Positions 11,227 through 22,636 of a stretch of DNA of 64,000 nucleotides are shown here, piece by piece. The DNA is taken from NCBI GenBank assembly GCA_038087015.1, contig JASBNA010000005.1:1674001-1738000 (forward strand), read 5' to 3'. The position numbers and the translations under genes are program-made. Below the pieces are notes generated by a model, which saw only the letters and a list, made by a program, of their open reading frames with translations, was not told where the DNA came from and did no database searches. The stretch's first letter is position 1. Every line of letters begins with the position of its first letter. The DNA is from Cerrena zonata (lineage: Eukaryota; Basidiomycota; Agaricomycetes; Polyporales; Cerrenaceae).

Positions 11227-12982
11227 CTATTGGCCCACTACCCCGCTTTGTTGATAAGACGTTAGCTCATCTTCAGTTAGACCTAATTCTTCCACAAGCA
11301 CCTGTCGATTATGCTGTCCCAAATCCGGACCCGCCCACCTTGTCGGCACATCACAACCATCCAGAATAGGTGTCACTTTAGCGACCTTTAAATTCCAACC
11401 AGTCTCCTTATCACCCACCCAAATGTCCTCGAGAATACCTCTGGCATTGACATGCTCATTCTCCGCGATTTCCTTGATGCTGAACACCTGTCCTACAGGA
11501 ACGCTAGCATTGCGCATAGCCTTCTCCACTTCTTCAGCCGTTCGTGAACTAGTCCAGCTACTAATTGCGTCCTCGATGTCTTTCTGACGGGAAACGCGAT
11601 GATGATTCTGTGCATAGTTGGGACCTATTAGGTCCTCTCTTCCCATCGCGGTCATCATCCGGTTATAAATGGAATCAGAATTTGCCCCAATGACGATGTA
11701 AGATGGCTTGTCGGGGAATTCGGGTGATGGTAAACAAGGATACGCATTGGTGGGTACGATGCCTGTTATAGATGAGCCGGAAGGACCACGGATCTGGTAG
11801 ACGGTAAACGTTATAAGTATCACTCGGTTGGTGAGAATAGATGATAATATCTACCTTGCCTTTGCGATCATATTCGGGAATAATTCCTTCCATGAGATTA
11901 ATCATGCTAAAGAACGCTTAGCATAATTGACATCTAGCCATGCACACAGGGAAGAGCTTACCTTTCAAGTATACTCACATCTACCGTTTGCCCACCCGAT
12001 TCACCTTTGGCCTGTTTGGTGTTCCTACGTAGAAGTGAAAGTACCTATGTAACCGAGGGCTTCAGTGGATCCGTGTGTGCTCCCAATGTAACTCGGCCTA
12101 CCGTTCCAAATGCAGCGTGTAATCCTGCCACGGAATCACCTAGGCTGATATTCGGCCTCACTGGAGGGCCTGAGAGCATCCCGGTTTTGGGGTCTGGAAA
12201 TCCGTTGATGTAACGAAATCCGGATTCTGCTTCACACACAGATGCATAGCCAGGTCTGGATGACCAAGGACCTGTCTGACCGTATCCGCTAACCCGAGTG
12301 AAAATGAGGGATGGGTTCAGAGGATGTAAGTCTTCTGGTCCAAGACCCCAATTTTCCAACGCTATATGGATGTTAATATCAGTGATGCAGAAAATGCCTG
12401 TTTTGCAATGGGGTACATACTCCCTGGTTTGAAATTCTCAAGTATCACGTCGCTCTTGACAGCAAGCTTCTTGACAAGCCTGAGAGAACAAACGAATCCA
12501 ATCAACACTCTGAGACAAAGTAACGAGCAGGTGTACATACTTTCTCCCTTCTTCTTTGCGAAGATCTATAGTGACGCTTTTCTTATTTCGACTGATACTT
12601 CGCCACCATGGGCTGACACCGTCGGCATCAAGCTCTCGCCAAACACGGAGCGGGTCTCCTACTTTCGGAGGCTCGACTTTGATGACTTCGGCCCCAAAGT
12701 GTCTATAGATCTTCCTATGAAGCAGAAAACTTCGACTTGAATGTTAGACCTACCCAAGTAGCTGACCGCAGAAAGGGCCAGCTATAACTTGACCTAGCTC
12801 TAAGACACGAATGCCAGAAAGTGGCAGGTCTTCGTTAATGTTAGCATCCGTATTTACGTATCTGTGTCGAGTATAGGTCAAGAAGATGAGTTCCGAATTA
12901 CTTGAATTCACCTACGAATCTGTTGACGTCCTGAGATGAACTTAAACGTCCTCCCAGATATGCCGAGCCGACTCAAAGTCAT
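11227..12982 (-). CDS. CaiB/BaiF class III CoA-transferase, succinyl-CoA:glutarate CoA-transferase-like
   Basis: Nine or so short exons encode about 450 residues. Class III CoA-transferases move CoA between carboxylic acids; the closest eukaryotic type (SUGCT) acts on succinate and glutarate or 3-hydroxymethylglutarate in mitochondria. The N terminus MTLSRLGISGRTFKF is Arg-rich without acids, fitting a mitochondrial presequence. It is followed by LPLSGIRVLELGQVIAGPFC (Rossmann-like entry), the FGAEVIKVEPP segment, the SRNKKSVTIDL segment, then VSGYGQTGPWSSRPGYASV, the LGDSVAGLHAAFGT segment and the C-terminal GRED..GPNYAQNHHRV region. All are standard CaiB blocks in the right order, and every junction I checked keeps frame. 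The exact physiological substrate cannot be read from sequence. Confidence 0.87.
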
Positions 12983-13302
12983 AGTTGCTGGCTAAGAGTA
13001 TGTATGGTCCGATGCGGCCCAGATATATACTTAATTTAATCTAGTCAAGCACACACTGATACAACATCAGCATCAGTCCGGGGTGAGACGTTCAGTGGTG
13101 TCAGAGAGTTTCAAGTTTATCAAGAACGATGACGGTGCGTTTCGGCCGATGCCGTCCGAAGCTACATTTGTTTATTTTGTATTTGTTAATAGTGATTTAT
13201 GGCGTTGAGGAAATGCTGCTTTAGGCCCAGCTTGGATATATCAACAAGTATTGGTATTGGAAGCTGATTGGAGTCATGTTGTGTAGATATATATTACGGG
13301 TA
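12983..13302. other. Short intergenic region
   Basis: About 320 bases between the CoA-transferase start and the lactonase stop, both on the minus strand. It should hold the CoA-transferase promoter and the lactonase 3' end. I see no gene. Confidence 0.6.
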
Positions 13303-14469
13303 TCATAACCAAAGGAAACCAGTTGGTGCAAGCACATCAGTCGAGGCTAATTCTTTCAATCCCTTACCACCATCTACTCTTTCAAAAATCTTCACACCTC
13401 CTCCATTGGCCCCACCGGCTACCAAATACTTGTCATTCGGCCCACCAAAGAGCATTCCGCGCAGATGCTTCAAACCTGATTTAACTTCCGCGACTGGTTC
13501 CAGTTTATCCGTATCAGCGATCGAATATATTGAGATCGTATCTCCGTCTGGAGAAGGGTCGTTACGATTGGAGACATACACGTATGGATGTGTGAATGAA
13601 TCGTTGGGCGTCGGGATCAAAATCTCGGCAGCGAGCATTTCTGAGCGAGCAGGCTCGGGTGGGAATTCTTTCATGGTTGGCACAGAAGCGATGAAAGTGG
13701 GCTTTTCCGGTAAAGGAGGGAAACGGTGTGCAGTCAATTGACTTGATAATTCTAAAAGGGTGTACAGGACATCTTCTGGTAATCGCCAAGCGTCGGAACT
13801 CTTACGTATACGCGAAAGGAAAGGAAACAGCACGTACTATAGAACGCTACATGCCTAGGACCAGATCCAGGGAGGTATTCGACGTCGCCTTGAAATTCCC
13901 AAACACCGCTCTGGTTCCTCGCCAATCTCCGGGTTTTATCACTTCCAAGGTCTGGAACGAGTATCTCGTCTCGACCCGGGTGCAAAACCACCTGGTGCGG
14001 ATGGGATGCTTCTTGTCGATTTGTGTTGGGACCAGAACCTGTGAAGCTGAGTGTTTTGGCTTCCAGGCGTGGCGCTTCTGTTGAAAGGGATATGGAAGTA
14101 ACGGTTCCAGATGAATACTACGTAAAGTTAAGCCGAAGGTTCGTATTAAATGGCGGGAAAATGACCTACGTTCCCAACGACAAGTTCATCATTGACAACA
14201 ACCAGCGTGCAAGGATCAGCACCCCCGCTGGGCACCTCGCCAACAACAACACCCTCGCCGCTTTTGTTAAATACCAATGTTACAATCTTGCCATCTGCTT
14301 GCTCGACGCCTGCAAAAATAGTGGAAGGATCTTTTGGATGTTGAGTAATCCACGACGGATGATGCCCCACATAAACAGATGAAATTAACGAAAGCGATGG
14401 TTTATCGAGATCGAAAGATAATGTGTAGACTTGGTCACTGTAAGACCCGACCAAAATAGTGTATTGCAT
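13303..14469 (-). CDS. Lactonase, seven-bladed beta-propeller (6-phosphogluconolactonase/cycloisomerase type)
   Basis: Three exons encode about 350 residues of the Lactonase family (PF10282 type), which includes YbhE-like 6-phosphogluconolactonases and muconate cycloisomerase-like propellers. Exon 1 starts MQYTILVGSYSDQVYTLSFD, the usual first blade, and contains VGHHPSWITQHP. Exon 2 has the conserved HPHQVVLHPGRDEILVPDLG and LPGSGPRHVAFY, carrying the active-site His/Arg type positions of the family. Exon 3 carries blades with YVYVSNRND and GLKHLRGMLFGGPNDKYLVA. The splice ATA|AAGATG joins AFY to KDVLYTL without a frame break. Length and blade order match intact members. The substrate is unknown; a cytosolic or mitochondrial sugar or aromatic lactone is possible. 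Confidence 0.88.
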
Positions 14470-16272
14470 TTCGCTGGATGGTCTGGGTCTGTTTCAGCGC
14501 GGAAAGAATAGTCAGATTGTCACAGTGATAGTACGAGTGAAGGAGACTGCACGGGTTGGTTCGTCTTATCAGCTAGATTGCGACACCATAGCTTTATAGC
14601 TAGACATCGTAGTCCGAATAATGTCCGACCTGTACACATCGATTATGAGCTTATTTCATCGTCCGTGGCTCGCATACGTGAGTATCAAGACGAGGAGGTA
14701 GAGGTCAGATTCCAAGTTGGGCCTGAAAGTTGCAGGTCCACGTCTTCCTCCGGAAGATCGAAATTTCGAATTGTATGGCTAACGAGAACAACATGCTTCA
14801 CTCGCTTCGCAGGATTTTAAACCGACGATTCCCCTTTCGGAAGCGAACACGGACTTGAGTGCTTATTTGGCTACTTGGTGCCCATGACGGGGGATGAGAG
14901 TGCGTACAACATGTGCAATGTAACATAAATATCAGAAAGAGAAATGGTTTCCCCGGCTGCTTGAACATCCTTGTAACCAAATCTCCCGCCGTACCTTGTC
15001 AGGTAGTACACCGACAATTTCCCGGTGACAATATGTACAATATATAGGAGTAGATGTACCTCGAAACCACAATGATAATTGAGCGGAGCCTGCAGATAAA
15101 AATGAAAGGCGCTATTATAGCAGTCGATTCACATGGATCAGCTGCTTCAAATGCATCAAGCTTCAAGGGCCACTACCCCAATGCACCTTGCAACATGAGT
15201 ATCAGTGCTACTCCGTTTACAGAAACTGGATATTCCAGTGGGATCAACACGTAAAGATAACACCTACTAGTAGGTTTCTAATTCACCGTCTGCATCCGTA
15301 AGGAATGGCCTAGAAGAATGCGTTACCAACATTAGAGATGTAGAACAATGATTCGCGCAATAAAGAAGCGATGTTGTAAGGAGACGGTACGCACATTTAC
15401 ACAAATGTAGAAACCTCCGTTGTGCGAGTGTCGGGTCAATGGTACATGCACCTAGTCTATAATCGGATGACTGTGAATGGTGGCATCTTGGTACCATGGA
15501 ACCAAAACTTGAGGGTTCGCCAGCCCGAGATATTGTCTACCTTATCGTCTGTTTCGCCGCACTAGAGCAGTCCTACCAGATAAAGGTCACTTCTATGTTT
15601 GTAATGTTGCATTCTTGTCTAGTCCTGACCCCACGATTCGATTTTCCGATACACTCTTCACGGGAGCGGAATAGATGAGAGGCGATCTAAAAGTCTGAAA
15701 ATCAGCTGAGAATACATCAAAATAAACTTTCCTATTCTCCCCCGACCCTGCTAAATGTCGGTGAAGTTGGAGCAGGGGAAGCCTATTGATACGCTGAAGG
15801 CTGACGGATATCAGTCAATCTCCAACAGAAGCCCAATAAACTTCCGAGGGTCGACACGTTTGTTTCGATAGGCGAACGTCAATGGAAGACAGTAATGTCC
15901 GACGGAGACACTTTGATGCTCGGGACCTGTATGTAGAAAGTAAGATAACTGACATTTAATGCCGCAAGAACAGCGAGAACGCCCAGCCAATCTATTTCTG
16001 GATGGACTCGATACCTTTAGAAATCGTTTAGGGGTGCGACAATTCGCGCAGTATGAAATAATGCATAGCGTTAATACCCCCACCGCGAACGATAGGTATA
16101 GACATACAGAATGGTGCGAAGGTCTATGCCGTGTTCATAACGTTGTGGTCTTGGTACATAATGGTGTTCTGAAACCTAAGCTCCTAGCTGCGCCTTGTAA
16201 ACACCAAGGGCACTCGGGTAGGGCTATAATAGTAGCAGGTCAATACAATCGACTGGTTAGAACTTGCATCGC
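14470..16272. other. Intergenic region without a supported gene
   Basis: About 1.8 kb upstream of the lactonase and downstream of the P450. Several frames of 60-112 codons occur, for example about 15959-16297 on the + strand, but none has recognisable motifs or splice-linked continuation. I treat it as non-coding or decayed sequence. Confidence 0.5.
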
Positions 16273-18616
16273 TCACGTAATGGTGAGACCATGGTAATAT
16301 TTCAGGACGCGTCCTCTCCTTTCCTCGAAGGTTTCATTAACAAACTCAGGCTCGGGCTTGATATCGAGCTTATATTTCATCACGAGCATAGAAAGGAAGA
16401 CTATATTCTCCAGCTCGGCAAATCTAGAAGTACCATTTAGTCCGGAGATGACTTGATACCGTCACCAAATAACCCGTACCTCCTTCCCAAGCAAGATCTG
16501 ACTCCCCCACTGAAGGGAACGAAGGCATCTCGGGGCCACTCCTCAAGAAAGCGAGACGGCTTAAATGCAAAGGGGTCCTTCCAATAGCGTGCTGAATAGA
16601 GTGTAGGTTTCTTACATGCAACTGAATGCAGAAGCAAGGTGAGCTACTCACGATTGTGATGGAGGTCACCAATGCACAGCGCCAGAGTGGTCCCGGCAGC
16701 GACTGGGACGAAAACTTTCTCTCCGGCTGCATTCACGGTGACGAAAGAGGTATCTTCTGCTGATTCCTTGGGAACGTTCATTACCTACGAAAGAATGGAT
16801 GTTAAGCCGCTCGCTTTTAAATAGCTATAGGGACGCTTACCGGAGGGAAAAGACGGAGGGTTTCATTCATAACGCTGTCATCCCGTAAGAATTTTCTCGA
16901 GGCCCCTTCATACACGACTCACCAGTCTACGTATGTGAGTTTATCAGTGTCTTCATAGGTCTACTCAGAGAATCGAAATAAGAAACGGATTTATTTTCGA
17001 AAATTCAATGTGCCCACCGGGTTCTTGCCATCAGGGAATGCTTTAGAGAGTTCTTGATAGAGATGCTCCTGTTCGTCCTGGTGAAGGGCAAGAAGGGCCA
17101 ATGCGAAACACAGAGTATGTGCGGTGGTCTGATATGAAATACATAATCAGCCACAACACTCCGACCCACCCCTTTCATTCACCAACCTCATGACCTTGTT
17201 TTACAAAAAGGGAAAGTTAAATATGGGCAACCACACATGAAATACTACCGTACCTGCAATGAGGAATATAAAAATATTGCCTATCAAATTTATCAAAAAC
17301 TCGGAACATTATTGAAAAGAAAATTCGGCAAGTGCGCACCCAATACCTCCTGATCAGAAAGCTTCTCGTAGCCATCAAAGTCACTCTCACTAGCTTCAAT
17401 TAAGCTGGTAAGTAGATCATCCTTAACTTCTCTCTTCTCAGAAGACCTGCGAGACTGGGTCATCTCCCTCATATATATCTACCGGTCCGAGCATGCCCTT
17501 CAATTTGTGAATGTCAACAAAAGAGATACAATACACACTTCAAGTTCATCGTACGCAAGTTTTGCAGCTCGTGTTCGCTCAGTCATGGATAGAGCCCATA
17601 CCGGGACTAATGCCTTGATGGAAGCATATTTGGAAGCACCTGCAAGTGCGTCCTGAAATATGTGTCACAAAGACTCGTAAATAACATCGTCAAACCGAAT
17701 CATGACGAACCTTAAAAGTCAATTTGTGGCCAGGTGGTGGTACGAGTTCTCCTTTCCAACCAATACGACGACCGAACCCGGCGGCAGCGATAATAAACAA
17801 GGCCAACTAGAAGAAAGCATAGTGAGATAGATCACAATCATAACGAAAAACCTTACAGCCACTGTGACTTCCAAGGCATTGTCATAAACAATCGTTTGCT
17901 GACCCCCAAACATTTTGGAATAGATCCTCCACAATGCGAGTCGTCTCACTCCAAACCAATTTGTTGTTGGGCTGTAAATATAGATTCTTAGATCGATCTC
18001 AAATTTGCAATTGACTTTGTTACTTCTGTAAAGGCGGGTGCAGACACTTTTCTATATCGCTTCCAGTCGTTATGTTCTGATGCAAGAATATGAGGTCCGT
18101 AAGGTGTAAGCAACTTGTACAAGGGCCACGGGTTTCGGGAAACGGAATCTGTTTGACATGATCTCCTGAAAATGAGGATCGCCGCTGTCATCAGCTCAAT
18201 TCTATAAAGAGCAAGACTCTACCTTGATAACAGCGGATCCGCAATGAGAATAAGGGTCTCTGCTCGTGGAAATGCAGATATCTAATGCGGTACACTAGTG
18301 GGAATTTGGTTGATTATATTGACTCGAATACTTACAGAACTCATAACGTCAATGCCAAATTTATCGAAGGCTTCGTAAGGACGACGTCTTGAGGTTTCAT
18401 CTAAAGTGCCTCGCAAAATACCCCAGAAACCACTTGAATTGATAACATAACGAGAACCAGGGAGGTTCCTGTGTGAACGGCCATGAGAATGAGCCTGAGA
18501 CAAGGAAACTAAACAAAGGCGCACCGAATCGCTTTGATGCTATTTTGGTAGTCTATAATCTTCCTGACGATAAACAGCACTGCTAGCGACGTAATCAGTA
18601 TTCCTAATGTGAACAT
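16273..18616 (-). CDS. Cytochrome P450 monooxygenase
   Basis: About a dozen short exons encode roughly 540 residues of a microsomal class II P450, a haem-thiolate enzyme that oxidises hydrophobic substrates with electrons from P450 reductase. The start ATG at 18616 opens a membrane anchor (MFTLGILITSLAVLFIV). Then come LPGSRYVI, the C-helix block EHNDWKRYRKVSAPAF, the I-helix motif GHETTAHT (split by an intron after GHE), the K-helix ExxR in NETLRLFPP, the PERF-like FKPSRFLEEWP and the haem loop PFSGGVRSCLGRR with the proximal Cys. The stop falls after KYYHGLTIT. No lesion is visible. Its CYP family and substrate cannot be assigned by eye; it has no biosynthetic cluster partners nearby. Confidence 0.88.
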
Positions 18617-19438
18617 CGAGACTCCCAAGGCATGGGGGATAGGCAATGCCAGCAACAGAAGAATCGGAGGCGTCTCCCATTATGCATGCGCTGTATTCGT
18701 TCCCACACAGGGTGCGCCTGCCTTATCTTGGATCGCGTATACCTCTGACAGCCTTAGGAAGGAACAGCCCTAAGACGTCTATTTGTCCTTTGTAAAGTTC
18801 ACGAGATGATATTTTAGGTATCAGTCACGTCTATCCTTTGGGAAGTGTGCAATGGTTCTGATTTCGGGGTCAAGGTACCTAGTCAGCATGATTATGTAGT
18901 TCGATGGGTACGCAAGAAACATACCTATATTCAAGCTTTCGCTAGGGTCTTACATGGTCCACACGGCGCAGTATGAAACATCTGACATCTACGCAACTCG
19001 GCTAACATGAAGCTTTGCGGCACTCCTGCGCATTGAGCGACTTGATATACCGTTCGCATTGGATGCTGAATATGACAATTGTTCATTATTGAGGATTCTC
19101 TGACGAGCTATAGGAAAGAGAAATTGAACAGTCCGGAACTTGAACGAGCCAGAGTTCGACGACTCCTGACCGAACAGTGTAAAGCCAGATTGAAAGATAA
19201 GATAAGATCGACCTCGCAGGCAGTGACTGTATAATTCACCGCTGAGTGCACAGCCAGTAACTTGACCTAATATGAGGCTTTATTTTGATCGCAGCGGTGA
19301 CAGTCCCTGTGCAAACACTATCATGCGTAATGCGCAGCGTGGAATTAAAAATGCAGCAAGCCCATTATAATCGGAGCCAGCTAGTCTGATAGCTCTCGGA
19401 AACGGCTCTCTACCGAACCACATACACCGTCTGTAGCC
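18617..19438. other. Divergent promoter region of the P450 and the CaaX-tailed orphan
   Basis: About 820 bases between two start codons pointing outward. No frame of interest lies inside. It should hold both promoters; I could not identify a clear TATA box for either gene. Confidence 0.55.
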
Positions 19439-20958
19439 ATGATTATCGAAAGAATCGAGAAACTACCTGAGTCTCCAGAGATATCTCTTCCGAGTCCTGA
19501 AGAGGAACCACCATCTTACGAGGCTTCGAGTTGGGCCCATCCTGGAACATCCAGAAGTCATTCCAATCCGGTAAATGGTACGATACCACACCGGCATAGG
19601 GCAAAGACCCAGGTTGCTTCGGGTAGTCGACACCAGTCACACCAGTCAGTTTCACCACAACTACCCTCACCTCCAGTACCTCCCAAGCCCGTCAAAGACA
19701 AGGATGACTTGAAACGACTACAAAAATCTCAAAGTACTCCTTACTTGCCAATATCCTCTCCTAGTTCTCCTCCTTTCCGAGTCGAGTCCATTGGCAGCGC
19801 CGGTTCTTCGAAGTTGAAGGGAAAGGCATCGTCTTGGTTCCCCTTCGGCCAAGCTGCACGTACAGCGAAGGAGGTTAGGGCAACTGTCACCAACCTTCTC
19901 AAGGAAATCGTATACTTGCAGGAGGAGGATGCATGGACTTCAGTTTTGCGGAGTTGTGTCGAAGTATGCAAACTCCATTCCATCCCACTCTGTGACATGT
20001 TACAGGAACTCTCAGTGGAAGGCCATACGCCTATATACTGGGCTATCATCAAACGTCCGCCCCCGTCGAAGCGTCGGTTGGAGCGCGATTTAGATTTGGT
20101 GACAACCCTCCTCGTTTTGGCGGAACCCCTTAACGCCGCTACAGCGTCAGACATCCAGCGAGCATGCGTGGATATGTGCGACGGCGAGCTATTCCAACAC
20201 CTCCGACGTTCACCTGGATTTATACGCCTTTCTGGGACAGACCAACTTCTTCTAGAGACATCTGTTGCTCCGGATGATGTGCAGGTCAGAGATGTATCAG
20301 GAAATGAAGGAGGATTCATTGCTTTCATTCTGATCAAGCAATTCCAGAAACGAATGCGGGTCTCAAAAACAGTCGCTGTTGAATTTCTAGCAAGAGGTTC
20401 TTTTCTCCCAGCCTTCTCATGACGTACGACATCGATCTAATTGGAATTTCAGGTCGTATATGGCAATTGAAGTTTATCAATACCGTCAAGAGGGAGAGAT
20501 ACGCTGGCAAGCATTACGACAAAGGCAAATGGCTCGTCCTCATTCAGCTCCTTGAACACAGTCCGCCTACACCATTCTCATCCCGTCTTGTCATAAACGA
20601 CAATGTACCTTTACCCAATGCGCGAATAGTTTCCCATTTACCCTACGCCCCCCGCGTACCCAACGCGATTCGAACTCCCACTGCGGAGTTCCATATAAAG
20701 TCAAGTAAGGACCACCCATTGGTTGCTGTAACGGAAAAACATCCGACTGCTATATGTATTCCTTTGGACCAGACGGAGCAAGGCAATAGCCTCCAGTTCG
20801 AGTGAGTGACTTCATGTTATCTATTCCTCGACTGAGTGCACTAAATGACTGATTGCTGCAGTGGTAGCTCTTATATTCGAGCCGACGGTACTTTGAATTG
20901 TCGCCTAGAGGGAAAGCTCATCCAAGAGTCTTCCGATAGAGGTTGTATCATTTGCTAA
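19439..20958 (+). CDS. Uncharacterised protein with C-terminal CaaX-like tail
   Basis: Three exons (19439-20396, 20453-20801, 20862-20958) encode about 467 residues. I do not recognise a named domain. Residues 1-130 are rich in Ser, Pro, Glu and basic residues and look disordered (EEEPPSYEAS, LPSPPVPPKPVKDK). From about residue 135 there is an alpha-helical region including TNLLKEIVYLQEEDAW and the ankyrin-like phrase VEGHTPIYWAII; similar proteins recur in mushroom genomes from memory of the family, without function. The last residues are DRGCIIC, a Cys-aliphatic-aliphatic-Cys ending that fits CaaX prenylation and would place the protein on membranes. The first intron has a weak GTTCTT donor but an excellent frame match. 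Expression is probably from the divergent region shared with the P450. Confidence 0.72.
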
Positions 20959-21299
20959 TACCTTGAATCGCTGTATAGCATCGCGGACTTGCATAATGTT
21001 TCTCTATGCGGAACATTTAGCCGCACTGTATTTTTTCCTGATATACACACTCCCCAAATACCCTCTATTTCTTGGTATATAGCACTGTTATCATTCTGGT
21101 TACGATTCCACATAATTGCATGACATGTTGATGCTTGCCCTTCGGTCAAAGTCGGGTTGGCGGAATTCGGAAAAGACAAACTGGCAAACCCAAATGATGC
21201 AAGATCCAAAGCACGAGCAGTTTCATGCAATAAGCATCTTTCATAATATAACATAAGCGAATTTCTTTTACAAAACTATAAATTCTTTTCGTCGACTCC
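20959..21299. other. Convergent intergenic spacer
   Basis: About 340 bases between the stops of the CaaX-tailed gene (+) and the next orphan (-). I see no gene; it holds the two 3' ends. Confidence 0.55.
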
Positions 21300-22213
21300 T
21301 CAAAAGCCCCGACTTTTTACGCCGTATCTATGGTCGCCGTCCGCTCCATCGCGCCGGGGAGGAGATTCCTCCCTACGAGATCTACCACTGTTCTCTCTTA
21401 TTTTCTGCTCCTCTTCACGCCTCCTTTTCAGCAAGTTGACAAGCTTGCCCCGTTTACTCTCTGCTTTTCCACAAAGACCCCATTGCTGATAATCCCCGTG
21501 ATCCATTTCGTGTAATCGACAGGTATGGTACGCGAGGTGGAATTGCAAAACGTTGTCCCAGTGGAATTCCCGGTTAAGTTCTATCAGGTAGGCAAGGTAT
21601 TTATGTGCCCCAAGAACGATGGCCGTGATGGAAAAAGCATCACTTTCTGAAACAAGATGAGCGCAGAGTAGTTGAAAGTATGTCGACAGCTTGGGTAACA
21701 TGGAGGATAGAGATGGGTACAGATCGCGTAGGTTGTTATCTAAAGGTATTTTCTCATCTGAACGTGTGACAGCGCGATAAGTACGTAGAAGAGGCAGCGT
21801 GGAGCCTGAGGAGAGTTTGTACAGTTCCTTCGCAGGGAGTTTATGCCGACGTATCTGGCGGACTATAGTCTCGTTGAGTCTTGGGACAATATCATGGAAA
21901 TGCTCGGCAGGACGTGTGGAAGTGTCGACTGCGAAGAGAACGGGGAAGGGGTCTCTGATACTGCGGTCCTAGGGCCAAAATAGAAAGAGTGGGTTTCCTG
22001 AAGGACTTCGGCAACAACACAGGTCACTAAGTCTGATTTAGTGATGTTTTTTTCTGCCGGAGGTTCGTACGAAGAAGCCTGAGGTGAGTCTACCTGCATA
22101 CTGCAATTTGAAGTAACCGGTGTTGATGGGGTGCCGCTACAGTCCATTGGAGACCCCACATCATCATCGCATAGTGAGGTCGTATTAATCCACAGGGCAT
22201 CAGGACGCGGCAT
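21300..22213 (-). CDS. Hypothetical protein, model uncertain
   Basis: A long open frame on the minus strand (about 21300-21968) reads RDPFPVLFAVDTSTRPAEHF through DMDHGDYQQWG-like sequence (the actual phrase is EMDHGDYQQWG) to an Arg/Glu-rich tail ending KSRGF. A second frame upstream starts with ATG at 22213 (MPRPDALWINTTSLCDDDVG) and would need an intron with a weak GTGACC donor near 22030 and a CCTAG acceptor near 21970, or a frameshift, to join. The middle part (WDNVLQFHLAYHTCRLHEM) has a regular helical pattern and resembles orphan ORFs common in basidiomycete genomes, some of which may derive from retroelement gag-like proteins; that is an impression, not a match. The charged C terminus could bind nucleic acid. 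Function unknown. Confidence 0.45.
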
Positions 22214-22636
22214 CGGCAAAATAACGATGTGAGTGAGAACGAAAAGGAATGTGAATGTGGGGGCTTCGACGTCAGTGAGAGGCTGGGAGTGTACGCAGTG
22301 GGCGATGTCCTTCTTATATTATCAGGAGGGTCAATCAAATAATGAAAGGACAATCGGAAGATCAAACCCATCATTTGACATATCCGCTTTTGTCCAGGAA
22401 GGGCCTGAACGCGTGAACGACAATAGGGATTGCTGTTGTGGCGCTGTATAGTAAACAGCTTGTACCCTGAAACCCTAGTAAGTCGGCTAATATGGGGTTG
22501 AGGAAGAGGGAGATCACTAATGCTGCATTGACCAGGTAATTTAATTATGTCAAGCTTGTCATAAACAACTACCCTAGAGATGCTCGATATCGATTTACGT
22601 CACTCACCACAGGACAATACACCTATCACTGCTCAT
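22214..22636. other. Intergenic spacer
   Basis: About 420 bases between two minus-strand orphan genes. No supported coding sequence; it should include the promoter of the downstream orphan (start 22213) and the 3' end of the upstream one. Confidence 0.5.

Noticed and set aside
15959..16297. A 112-codon plus-strand frame beside the P450
   Set aside because: It overlaps the P450 3' exon on the other strand and has no motif.
19741..20337. A 198-codon minus-strand frame
   Set aside because: Antisense to the CaaX-tailed orphan, which has a consistent three-exon model; no motif on the minus strand.
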